A DNA stretch of 64,000 nt from an uncultured Lachnospiraceae bacterium. GTDB lineage: Bacteria > Bacillota > Clostridia > Lachnospirales > Lachnospiraceae. Where the stretch lies: positions 1-64,000 of the forward strand of contig CATLHM010000001.1 of the NCBI GenBank assembly GCA_949949005.1, given 5' to 3'. Below are positions 25,847 to 33,017 of this stretch, one piece after another. The notes below the pieces were generated by a model. It made no database searches, was not told the DNA's origin, and saw only the letters and a program-made list of their open reading frames with translations. Position 1 is the stretch's first letter; each line of letters starts with the position of its first letter. The position numbers and the translations under genes are program-made.

Positions 25847-27658
25847 GTGAAATACAATGTTTTCCAGAATGTATTATTTTTATTGAAAGATATTAAAAAA
25901 GAGTATCCGTTTTTGCTTCTTTTGATTTTCCTGCAAATGATTCTTTCCGTGGTCTTTCCGGTGTTTGGCATCTATCTTCCCAAGCTTGCGTTGGAACTGG
26001 TGCTGGAAGGGGCGGACAGCGGGAGGATCGGTCTGGTTTTGGGGGCGTTTGGCCTGGTCATGGCGCTTTCCATGGCTCTTTCGGGGATGGCAGGGGAAGG
26101 AAAGTACATGATGTACAATGACATGAGGCGTTATTATCAGACAGAGCTGGTTTTTCAGTCCTTAAGCTGCGACTACAAGAATGTGGAGAGCAAGGAGGGG
26201 CAGGCGAAATACCAGAAGGCAATGTCCACGCTTCAGGCCGGAGACTGGTCGGGCACTTCCATGATGCTGGTGTCTGCCATCAACATTGTGGTCAGCGCCC
26301 TTTGTTTCGTCATTTACTCGGGTATCGTGTCGGCCTTAAGTCCGCTTATGATTCTGGCTCTTATCGCCCTGTCCCTGATCAGCCTGTTTGCCACGCGCCG
26401 GGCTCAGGGCTATGAGCACAGCCGCCGGGACGAGACGGCGGAGTATGACAAAAAGCTGGGGTATTTAAGCCGGGCGGGAAGCGATGTAAAGTATGGCAAG
26501 GACATGCGGCTGTATGGTACGGAGGGCTGGTTTATGGATTTGAGGGACAGCCTGATCGACCAGAGTACCAGGCTGGTGAACCAGATTCAGAACAGGTACT
26601 TTACCTCCGGTGTGGTGGGCGCTTTTGTGCTTTTGCTGCGGGACGGGATTGCCTATACCTATCTGATCTATGCGGTGGTATCGGGGCGCATTACGATTCC
26701 TGATTTTACCCTGTATTTCGGGGCGATCACTGCCTTTTCCGGCTTTGTGGGCAGTATTGTAAACTCTTTAAACGAGTTAAACGGCGCGAACCTGCAGATG
26801 AACACCATGCGCGCTTTCCTGGATCAGACCGACGATCCGGAGCCGGAAAATCCCAGAGAACTCTCAGAGCTTAAGGATTATTCCATCGAATTTCGGGACG
26901 TGTGCTTTTCCTATCAGGCAGACGCCGGGAAGGTGCTGGAGCATTTTTCCATAAAGATCAGTCCGGGGGAAAAGATTGCGCTGGTGGGCGTGAACGGCGC
27001 GGGCAAGACCACCATGATCAAGCTCCTGTGCGGCTTCTATCGGCCTGATTCGGGACAGATACGAATCGGCGGGGAGGACATCGGCAATTTTCGGAAAAAG
27101 GATCTGCTCCGCTTATTTTCCGCTGTTTTTCAGGATATTTATATTCCGCCTTTCAGCGTTTTGGAGAGTGTTTCCATGCGGGAGCAGGAAAAGACGGACC
27201 AGGCCAGAGCCGAAGAATGCTTACGACAGGTGGGGCTTTGGGAAAAAATATCCTCCTGCCAGGACGGAATTCATACGCCCATGACAAGGGAGATCAAAGA
27301 GGGGATCGTTTTATCAGGGGGCGAACAGCAAAAGCTGCTGATGGCAAGGGCACTTTACAAGGACGCGCCGATTCTGATTCTGGACGAGCCCACGGCGGCC
27401 CTTGACCCGATCGCGGAGAGCCGCACCTATGAGCAGTTTCAGGAGATGGCATCGGACAAAACCGCAATTTACATTTCCCATCGGCTGGCCTCCACCCGGT
27501 TTTGCGACCGGATCTGCTTTCTGAGCGGCGGAAGAATCACAGAGGAGGGCACCCATGAGGAACTGATGGAAAAGGATGGAACCTATCGGGAAATGTTCCT
27601 TTTGCAGAGCAAATATTATCGGGACGGGAAGGAGGAGATGGAAGATGCAGAATCATAA
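25847..27658 (+). CDS. ABC transporter, fused permease and ATPase (half-transporter 1)
   Basis: This 603-residue protein has an N-terminal six-helix exporter domain (LLLLIFLQMILSVVFPVFGI and others) and a C-terminal ATPase with Walker A VGVNGAGKTTMIKLL, signature LSGGEQQKLLMARAL, Walker B ILILDEPTAALDP and H-loop YISHRLAS. It starts with GTG at 25847 behind AAAGGAGGGA. It overlaps the next gene by 14 nt, and the two should form a heterodimeric exporter. Downstream of a LytTR two-component pair, such exporters often move peptides or drugs; the substrate is unknown. Confidence 0.9.
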   Translation: MKYNVFQNVLFLLKDIKKEYPFLLLLIFLQMILSVVFPVFGIYLPKLALELVLEGADSGRIGLVLGAFGLVMALSMALSGMAGEGKYMMYNDMRRYYQTELVFQSLSCDYKNVESKEGQAKYQKAMSTLQAGDWSGTSMMLVSAINIVVSALCFVIYSGIVSALSPLMILALIALSLISLFATRRAQGYEHSRRDETAEYDKKLGYLSRAGSDVKYGKDMRLYGTEGWFMDLRDSLIDQSTRLVNQIQNRYFTSGVVGAFVLLLRDGIAYTYLIYAVVSGRITIPDFTLYFGAITAFSGFVGSIVNSLNELNGANLQMNTMRAFLDQTDDPEPENPRELSELKDYSIEFRDVCFSYQADAGKVLEHFSIKISPGEKIALVGVNGAGKTTMIKLLCGFYRPDSGQIRIGGEDIGNFRKKDLLRLFSAVFQDIYIPPFSVLESVSMREQEKTDQARAEECLRQVGLWEKISSCQDGIHTPMTREIKEGIVLSGGEQQKLLMARALYKDAPILILDEPTAALDPIAESRTYEQFQEMASDKTAIYISHRLASTRFCDRICFLSGGRITEEGTHEELMEKDGTYREMFLLQSKYYRDGKEEMEDAES

Positions 27659-29480
27659 ATGGAAGAGTATCGGCAGTTCTATCAGGCTGATCTGGGAAAT
27701 GGACAGATGGCTTTTGATTCACAGCCTGGCAGCGTCTGTGATCGAGGCGGCGCTGCCCTTTATCGCCATCGTTCTCTCGGGCTATGTGCTGGACGGCCTT
27801 AAGGAGGGGGAAAGGATAGAAAAGCTTTTAGCCGTTTCCCTGAGCGCGGTTTTGGGAATCTTTGTGCTTACCGTACTGAGGGATTATTTCAAGAAGCTGA
27901 AAACGGTTCACACAGGCAGATGCGGGAAGCGGTATGAGACTATGATGAGCATGAAAACCATCTCCATGGACTATCCCCTGCTGGACAGTCCCCAGGTCAA
28001 TGAACTGAGGGCAAGAATTCAGCACGACAACGAATGGGGAGCCGGGTTTTACTCCCTGGCGTGGCAGCTTCCCTGGCTTTTGGATAATCTGATTTCCACT
28101 TTTATATCAATCGCGCTGATCCTGCCTCTGTTCTGGAAATATCATGTCTTCACGAACGTTTTCGCCGCAGAGTTTTTTGTCCTGTTTGGCCTTGCGGTAG
28201 CGTTTCATGTGGGATTTCAGGCAAAAAAGAATAGGGAATTGTTTCAATTGCTGGACGACCCCTCCCTGGACAAGAGCTATTTCAGCTATTATCTGTGGAG
28301 AGGCCAGGATTACCACACGGGAAAGGATGTCCGAATTTACGGCACAAAGGCGCTGATCGAGAAGAAATTAGAGGGCGATCTTTTGATAAAAAGGGCATGG
28401 ATGAAAAAGATCACTGCCAACAATATGCAGTCAGGCTTCTGGAATCATTTCATGGCTGGCTTTTTGCAGACCCTCTCTTACCTGTTTGTGGTAGTCCAGG
28501 CTGCAAAGGGAGTGCTGAGCATGGGAGCGGTGGTAAAGTATGCGGGGATTATTTACAGGTTTTCCAAGTCCCTGGCCGATCTTTTCACTGCTCTGGAGGA
28601 GTATTCCGTTTCCGGAAACAGGCAGCTTTCCACTTTGGAGTATCTTAATATAGAAGATGTGCTGGCCAGAGGAAAGCTTCCGGTGGAAAAACGGGCCTTT
28701 TGCAAGGGCGGCGACAATGAGTATGAGATCCGGTTCCGGGACGTGTCTTTCCGCTATCCCGGCAGCGAGGAATACGCCCTGCGCCACGTGAATATCAGGT
28801 TTCATGTGGGAGAGCGGCTTGCGGTAGTGGGGCCAAATGGCAGCGGCAAGACCACCCTGATCAAGCTGCTCTGCCGCTTGTACGACCCCGACGAGGGGGA
28901 GATTTTGCTCAACGGAATCAACATCAAAAAGTATGATTATAAGGAATACATGGGAATTTTTTCCGTGGTTTTTCAGGACTTTAAGCTCTTTTCATTCTGT
29001 CTTGGACAGAATGTGGCGGCGGGGGTGGACTATGACAGGGAAAAGGCTGCAAGCTGCCTGGAAAAAGCGGGTTTTGCAGTGAACCCTGACAAGCTGCCCT
29101 CTGGGCTTGACACGTATCTTTATAAGGATTATGAGGGAGACGGGGTGGAGATTTCCGGCGGCGAAGCCCAGAAGATCGCCCTTGCAAGGGCGCTTTACAA
29201 GGACGCGCCCTTTATCATTCTGGATGAGCCCACGGCGGCCCTTGACCCGGTGGCGGAGTATGAAATTTACTCGAAATTCAATGAGATTGTGGAGGATAAA
29301 ACAGCCATCTATATTAGCCACCGTCTTTCCTCCTGCCGTTTCTGCGACGAGATTGCGGTGTTTGACCACGGGGAGATCATCCAGCGGGGGAGCCATGAGC
29401 AGCTTGTGTCCGATGTAAACGGAAAGTATTACGAGCTGTGGCACGCTCAGGCGCAGTATTATGTGGAAAGCGGTGGATGA
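27645..29480 (+). CDS. ABC transporter, fused permease and ATPase (half-transporter 2)
   Basis: This 611-residue partner of the previous gene has transmembrane segments in its first 330 residues and an ATPase with Walker A VGPNGSGKTTLIKLLC, signature ISGGEAQKIALARAL, Walker B FIILDEPTAALDP and YISHRLSS. The ATG at 27645 lies behind AGGAGGAGATGG, inside the end of half-transporter 1, indicating coupled translation. Both ATPase sites look complete. A short open stretch after its stop (29481-29550) is not clearly a gene. Confidence 0.9.
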   Translation: MQNHKWKSIGSSIRLIWEMDRWLLIHSLAASVIEAALPFIAIVLSGYVLDGLKEGERIEKLLAVSLSAVLGIFVLTVLRDYFKKLKTVHTGRCGKRYETMMSMKTISMDYPLLDSPQVNELRARIQHDNEWGAGFYSLAWQLPWLLDNLISTFISIALILPLFWKYHVFTNVFAAEFFVLFGLAVAFHVGFQAKKNRELFQLLDDPSLDKSYFSYYLWRGQDYHTGKDVRIYGTKALIEKKLEGDLLIKRAWMKKITANNMQSGFWNHFMAGFLQTLSYLFVVVQAAKGVLSMGAVVKYAGIIYRFSKSLADLFTALEEYSVSGNRQLSTLEYLNIEDVLARGKLPVEKRAFCKGGDNEYEIRFRDVSFRYPGSEEYALRHVNIRFHVGERLAVVGPNGSGKTTLIKLLCRLYDPDEGEILLNGINIKKYDYKEYMGIFSVVFQDFKLFSFCLGQNVAAGVDYDREKAASCLEKAGFAVNPDKLPSGLDTYLYKDYEGDGVEISGGEAQKIALARALYKDAPFIILDEPTAALDPVAEYEIYSKFNEIVEDKTAIYISHRLSSCRFCDEIAVFDHGEIIQRGSHEQLVSDVNGKYYELWHAQAQYYVESGG

Positions 29481-29553
29481 CTTGGTGGCTGATGGGTTGG
29501 ATGCTTCCTTCCGGAATATTTACCGACAGTATGGACTGGAGAATTGCTTTGAG

Positions 29554-30234
29554 TTAGAGGGGAAATTTTTTCGATTTTAGAGGTTTAAGATAGTTTTTCT
29601 TCAGAGTTCTGTCATCGCCGAAGAAATATCTTTCAGACTTTGATAAGGAGCCATTTTCCAGTTTTAATTCTGTCAACTTTAAGGTACATACTAAATCAGC
29701 AACCTGAAACAACCTATAATCTGATGGAAATACCTTTCGGAATTCAATATTATCTAAAAGCGTATGAAATACGGCAGCCAGAATTTTATTAACCTCAATC
29801 TGTCCGTTATCATAATAGATTTTTACCGTATCGAAATTCAAAAAATAGTCATAATGGCTCCTTATAAATTCGGAAATCTTTTTACTTAAGGCTCCCGCTC
29901 CCTTGATTGGATCATCAATATGTTTTTTCTCTATGTATACGCATTCACAATATATATCAATGCCCCGTAAAAAGGCCATTAAACGTTTTAAGATTTTCCT
30001 GCGTTCTTCTATTTCCATATAGCGATATTCCGCCTCTTGACGTATGATTGGCCCGGCATGTACACAATGATTAGGTAAACCAGATTCGGATAGCGAGGAC
30101 TCTAATTTTTTCAGGGAATCATTCAAATCTAATTTTTGATTATGAAATACCATAGAAATGATGTAATAAGGCGCATGATAATCGTAGCTGCCAAAGTCTC
30201 CTGATTCATCAATAAAAATACTTAATTCATCCAT
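29554..30234 (-). CDS. DUF3800 protein
   Basis: This 226-residue protein opens ELSIFIDESGDFGSYD, the hallmark of DUF3800, and has acidic residues later (KIYYDNGQIEVNKIL, FQVADLVCTLKLTEL) consistent with an RNase H-like fold. DUF3800 genes often occur singly on mobile or accessory DNA; the biochemical role is not established. Its coding is more AT-rich than the flanking ABC genes, suggesting recent arrival. Confidence 0.8.
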   Translation of the reverse strand: MDELSIFIDESGDFGSYDYHAPYYIISMVFHNQKLDLNDSLKKLESSLSESGLPNHCVHAGPIIRQEAEYRYMEIEERRKILKRLMAFLRGIDIYCECVYIEKKHIDDPIKGAGALSKKISEFIRSHYDYFLNFDTVKIYYDNGQIEVNKILAAVFHTLLDNIEFRKVFPSDYRLFQVADLVCTLKLTELKLENGSLSKSERYFFGDDRTLKKNYLKPLKSKKFPL

Positions 30235-30372
30235 TTATAAATACACCTTTCCGGATTATTGTTTTATAGAAAAACCAATGAAATTATCTATAAGAATTGA
30301 TAAGGAAAATTCTTTTCCCAATGTGTTGAGATAACTTGACATCAATAGAAAGTTTATTAGGCATTTATATAT

Positions 30373-30397
30373 CAAAAAGGCGGGTGTCTTACCCGCC
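30373..30397 (-). terminator. Intrinsic terminator on the minus strand
   Basis: On the minus strand GGCGGGT-AAGAC-ACCCGCC is followed by TTTTTGAT. It lies downstream of the lipase-DtxR operon, which ends at 30655, and probably terminates it. The gap 30235-30654 otherwise holds only the remnant at 30581. Confidence 0.65.
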
Positions 30398-30580
30398 AGT
30401 TGGTGGACCCGGGTCTTTCGACCAGCCCATAGCTGCATCTGATGCAACTTTATATTATGATAAGAGTACCATACTTATTCCTGAAAGGCAATATTTTTTA
30501 CATCTTTCCTCAAATTTCCTCGAATTAGACGGCAACACCAATGCTCTCAGAGTTTTTCGTGCTTTGACATTGCCCAAAGC

Positions 30581-30688
30581 GCATCCGCGGATGATGCGCC
30601 GGAGCAAATCAAAAAATATGGGTTTGCATTTAAAGGAAAAGAGTGCCTGATTGGTCAAGCGGACAAAAACCGAAAGATCTTCCCATAA
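30581..30688 (+). pseudogene. C-terminal remnant of an AAA-ATPase/PD-(D/E)XK protein
   Basis: The frame reads ASADDAPEQIKKYGFAFKGK and on to a stop. It matches the C-terminus of the paralogue at 46535-48349 (ERIRKYGFAFCGKKVLI). Nothing upstream extends the homology, so only the tail of a lost copy remains. It overlaps the 3' end of the lipase gene on the other strand. Confidence 0.45.
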
Positions 30689-31650
30689 TATCCCTTAAGC
30701 ACCCGAGCCGGGCTGTTGTAGATTTCATGCTTGCTCCCCGGCACCCTGACCAGACGGGCGGTGGGTGCATTTCCCACGAAGTGCCGGATGGCGGAGCCCT
30801 TCACGGTACTGTCGTTTGTGGACTGGAATACAAGAACGGGAACTGCAATCCGTCTGCAGTTCTTTTTTTGACGGATGAAATTGCAGGCGTTCAGGGACTG
30901 GTAAGCCCAGCCATAGCTGGAACCGCTATTCTGAAAGAGAGGAGTTTTCTCTTTTTTCACCTGATAGTAATGGTATCTGTGGGGGCAGGCGGAGCAGCTA
31001 TTCTTAAAATTCTCGCCGGGGACAAAGGCGTGCTGGCCGGGAGCATAAGTATTTTCCCTGTGCAGGCGCATCATAATGCGGCCCAGGATCCTTCCCATAA
31101 GGGGCGGTATTCCCACCGAGATCCCTAACATGGGCGCGGTGAGGATGGCCTTCTGGAAGGTATGGGGATAGATTTCCAGATAAAAGGCCCCGATGCAGCC
31201 GCCCATGGAATGGGCATACAAATACAGGGGAAGAGAGCCGCAGGAGGGCTGCACGATTCCCGTCACAAAGGCGTGGAGATCCTTTACATAGTCGGTAAAG
31301 CGGTTCACGTGAACCATGTTGGGATGGTCGGTCTCCCGGAAGGAGCGGCCGTGTCCCCGGTGGTCGGCCAAATAAACCTGGTAGCCTGCTTTTACAAAAT
31401 AGTAAATGACTTCCTTATATTTTTCGATGGATTCCGTATAGCCGTGGCTGATCACCACCGCGCCCTTTGCATCCTCTGGCCGATAGGCCTCATAGTAAAG
31501 GCTGCCCCCGCCCGGAAGGATCTCCATATAGCCGCGTACGCAGATGGAGGCCAGATAGGGAATCACCTTTTTGTCCATAATTTCCTCAAACCGGGAATCC
31601 GGGATAATGTGGATTGGTGTCTGACTGGATGATAAATGTTTTGTTCTCAT
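30655..31650 (-). CDS. Alpha/beta hydrolase (monoacylglycerol lipase-like)
   Basis: This 331-residue serine hydrolase has GAVVISHGYTESIEKY, HRGHGRSF, nucleophile elbow LYAHSMGGCIGAF, acid VPVLVFQSTNDSTV and catalytic His in VPGSKHEIYNS. The pattern fits Hydrolase_4/lysophospholipase enzymes. It overlaps the 3' end of the DtxR-type gene by 4 nt (ATGA), so the two are co-transcribed from the promoter near 32091. Why a metal-dependent regulator and a lipase share an operon is unclear. Confidence 0.85.
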   Translation of the reverse strand: MRTKHLSSSQTPIHIIPDSRFEEIMDKKVIPYLASICVRGYMEILPGGGSLYYEAYRPEDAKGAVVISHGYTESIEKYKEVIYYFVKAGYQVYLADHRGHGRSFRETDHPNMVHVNRFTDYVKDLHAFVTGIVQPSCGSLPLYLYAHSMGGCIGAFYLEIYPHTFQKAILTAPMLGISVGIPPLMGRILGRIMMRLHRENTYAPGQHAFVPGENFKNSCSACPHRYHYYQVKKEKTPLFQNSGSSYGWAYQSLNACNFIRQKKNCRRIAVPVLVFQSTNDSTVKGSAIRHFVGNAPTARLVRVPGSKHEIYNSPARVLKGYYGKIFRFLSA

Positions 31651-32012
31651 AATGTTTTAATGTGCCTCTTGATGGCTTCAAAGCTTTCCTTACTGATGTC
31701 ATGTTCAATCTTGCAGGCGTCCTGGGCGGCCACCTTTTCATCGACCCCAAGCTGTATCAGCCACTTGGTAAAAAGCTCGTGGCGCTCGTAGATCATCTCT
31801 GCGATTTCCTTTCCCGAAGGGGTTAGGTAAATAAAGCCCTCTTTGGTGACGGTGATATGGGCCTTTTCCCGGAGGTTTTTCATGGCGACGCTGACGCTGG
31901 ATTTCTTAAAGCCCAGCTCCTGCGCAATATCCACGGAGCGGACTACGGGGCGGGTTTTGCTCAGTATCAGTATGGTTTCCAGATAATTTTCGGCGGATTC
32001 ATTGATATGCAT
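31647..32012 (-). CDS. DtxR/MntR-family metal-dependent regulator
   Basis: This 121-residue protein has an N-terminal winged helix-turn-helix (SAENYLETILILSKTRPVVR, then DIAQELGFKKSSVSVAMKNL) and a dimer/metal domain with ERHELFTKWL and QDACKIEHDIS, carrying the Cys, Glu and His ligands of the family. It lacks the SH3-like third domain, like MntR. DtxR proteins repress iron or manganese uptake when loaded with metal. It is divergent from feoA, and palindromes in the feo promoters fit as its operators. Confidence 0.9.
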   Translation of the reverse strand: MHINESAENYLETILILSKTRPVVRSVDIAQELGFKKSSVSVAMKNLREKAHITVTKEGFIYLTPSGKEIAEMIYERHELFTKWLIQLGVDEKVAAQDACKIEHDISKESFEAIKRHIKTL

Positions 32013-32053
32013 AGGATATTCTCCTGGTTCTCTTGATTAACATGCTGCTCAAT

Positions 32054-32096
32054 AGGTCTTACGACCTGCGCACGCTTCAGCGTGCTTCCTATTATA
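32054..32096 (-). promoter_or_regulatory. Promoter and tandem-hairpin leader of the dtxR-lipase operon
   Basis: On the minus strand TATAAT (32091-32096) has an upstream TGG, an extended -10. Two hairpins follow in the early transcript: GCACGC-TGAA-GCGTGC (32070-32085) and AGGTC-GTAA-GACCT (32054-32067). The leader could stabilise the mRNA or regulate it. Confidence 0.55.
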
Positions 32097-32140
32097 CCAT
32101 AAAATCCATCCAATAAATATAAAAAATTTCTGAATTGGTA

Positions 32141-32179
32141 TTGACAACTAATAAGAGATAGTTTAATCTAACGTTAGAT
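32141..32179 (+). promoter_or_regulatory. feoA promoter with an overlapping palindromic operator
   Basis: TTGACA (32141-32146) and TAATCT (32164-32169) are 17 nt apart. A perfect 14-bp palindrome ATCTAACGTTAGAT (32166-32179) covers the -10 box, which is where a DtxR-type repressor would sit. The repressor gene is divergent and adjacent. Confidence 0.65.
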
Positions 32180-32256
32180 AGAGGAAACGATACATAAGTT
32201 CAAATAACGAACCTAAAAACGGGATCTGCATATTTTTAAAAGAAAGAAGGTGCGAT

Positions 32257-32469
32257 ATGCCATTGTCATTCGTAAAAGAAGGAGAACCGGGCGTAATACA
32301 TAAGGTCGGCGGCAGGGAAGAAACCAGGAGATTCCTGGAGGGCCTTGGCTTTGTGACAGGAGGCGTGGTGACCGTGATTTCCCGGATCGGGGGAAGCCTG
32401 ATTGTCAATGTCAGGGACGCGAGAGTGGCCATCGGAAGGGATATGGCCAATAAGATTTTGGTAAATTAA
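32257..32469 (+). CDS. feoA: FeoA-domain protein, first copy
   Basis: This 70-residue SH3-like FeoA protein (PGVIHKVGGREETRRFLEGL, then GFVTGGVVTVISRIGGSLIV) is a cytosolic partner of the FeoB ferrous iron transporter. AAGAAGGTG precedes the ATG at 32257. It is separated from the second feoA by a 161-bp MITE-like element at 32525-32685, which probably inserted into the operon. Confidence 0.9.
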   Translation: MPLSFVKEGEPGVIHKVGGREETRRFLEGLGFVTGGVVTVISRIGGSLIVNVRDARVAIGRDMANKILVN

Positions 32470-32524
32470 ATTCATTTATTCCCACGGGCAATGAGTCAGG
32501 CGGATGCGAAGCGTCCATTTGACT

Positions 32525-32685
32525 TATAGTAAACGACAAAATAATTTGTTGTTTACTATAATCCCTCCGGGGGATGCGCACGATTTTGCATAGGTAGCTG
32601 TTGCGTTTCACGCAACGCAAAATCGGCATAGTGAATTTATTCACGTTGTGAACGCCAAAAACAAAAATTTTTGTCGTTCACTATA
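32525..32685 (-). mobile_element. MITE-like element, copy 2 (inverted)
   Basis: This is the inverted copy of the element at 6888-7031, with ends TATAGTAAACGACAAA and TTTGTCGTTCACTATA. It has about 17 extra bases in the middle (around GTGAATTTATTCAC). It lies between the two feoA genes and could change their co-expression. Confidence 0.7.
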
Positions 32686-32711
32686 AGTAAATCAGACAGG
32701 AGGAGACGGTT

Positions 32712-32939
32712 ATGAAAACATTAAAGGAGATCACCTGCGGCAATACAGTCAGGGTGGAAAGGCTTACCGGCGACGGCCCGGTGAAGAGAAGGATCATGGA
32801 TATGGGAATTACAAAGGGAGTAGAGGTTTTCGTCAGGAAGGTGGCGCCCCTGGGCGATCCGGTGGAGGTGACGGTGCGGGGCTATGAGCTGTCTCTGCGC
32901 AAGGCGGACGCAGAAATGATTCTGGTTGAAAATGTCTGA
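32712..32939 (+). CDS. feoA: FeoA-domain protein, second copy
   Basis: This 75-residue FeoA (LKEITCGNTVRVERLTGDGP, then VKRRIMDMGITKGVEVFVRK) is longer and more canonical than the first copy. GGAGGAGACGG lies before the ATG. It ends 78 bp before feoB, with a small hairpin and a palindrome between. Two FeoA proteins per FeoB are common in Clostridia. Confidence 0.9.
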   Translation: MKTLKEITCGNTVRVERLTGDGPVKRRIMDMGITKGVEVFVRKVAPLGDPVEVTVRGYELSLRKADAEMILVENV

Positions 32940-32944
32940 AAAAA

Positions 32945-32993
32945 GCCCGCTGCAGGCGGGTATATTTTATGAAGCAAAGTTAGTTAAAACTAA
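32945..32993 (+). promoter_or_regulatory. Hairpin and second palindrome before feoB
   Basis: CCCGC-TGCAG-GCGGG (32946-32960), followed by TATATTTTAT, resembles a weak attenuator. TTAGTTAAAACTAA (32980-32993) is a palindrome in both arms and recalls the site before feoA, so feoB may have its own DtxR-controlled promoter. Confidence 0.5.
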
Positions 32994-33017
32994 TATAAGA
33001 TAGAGGAGAGATGACAA

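Noticed and set aside
29481-29578. A short open frame after the second ABC gene ending in GLENCFELEGKFFRF
   Set aside because: It is too short and lacks a start site. It could be a gene relic but no family could be supported.
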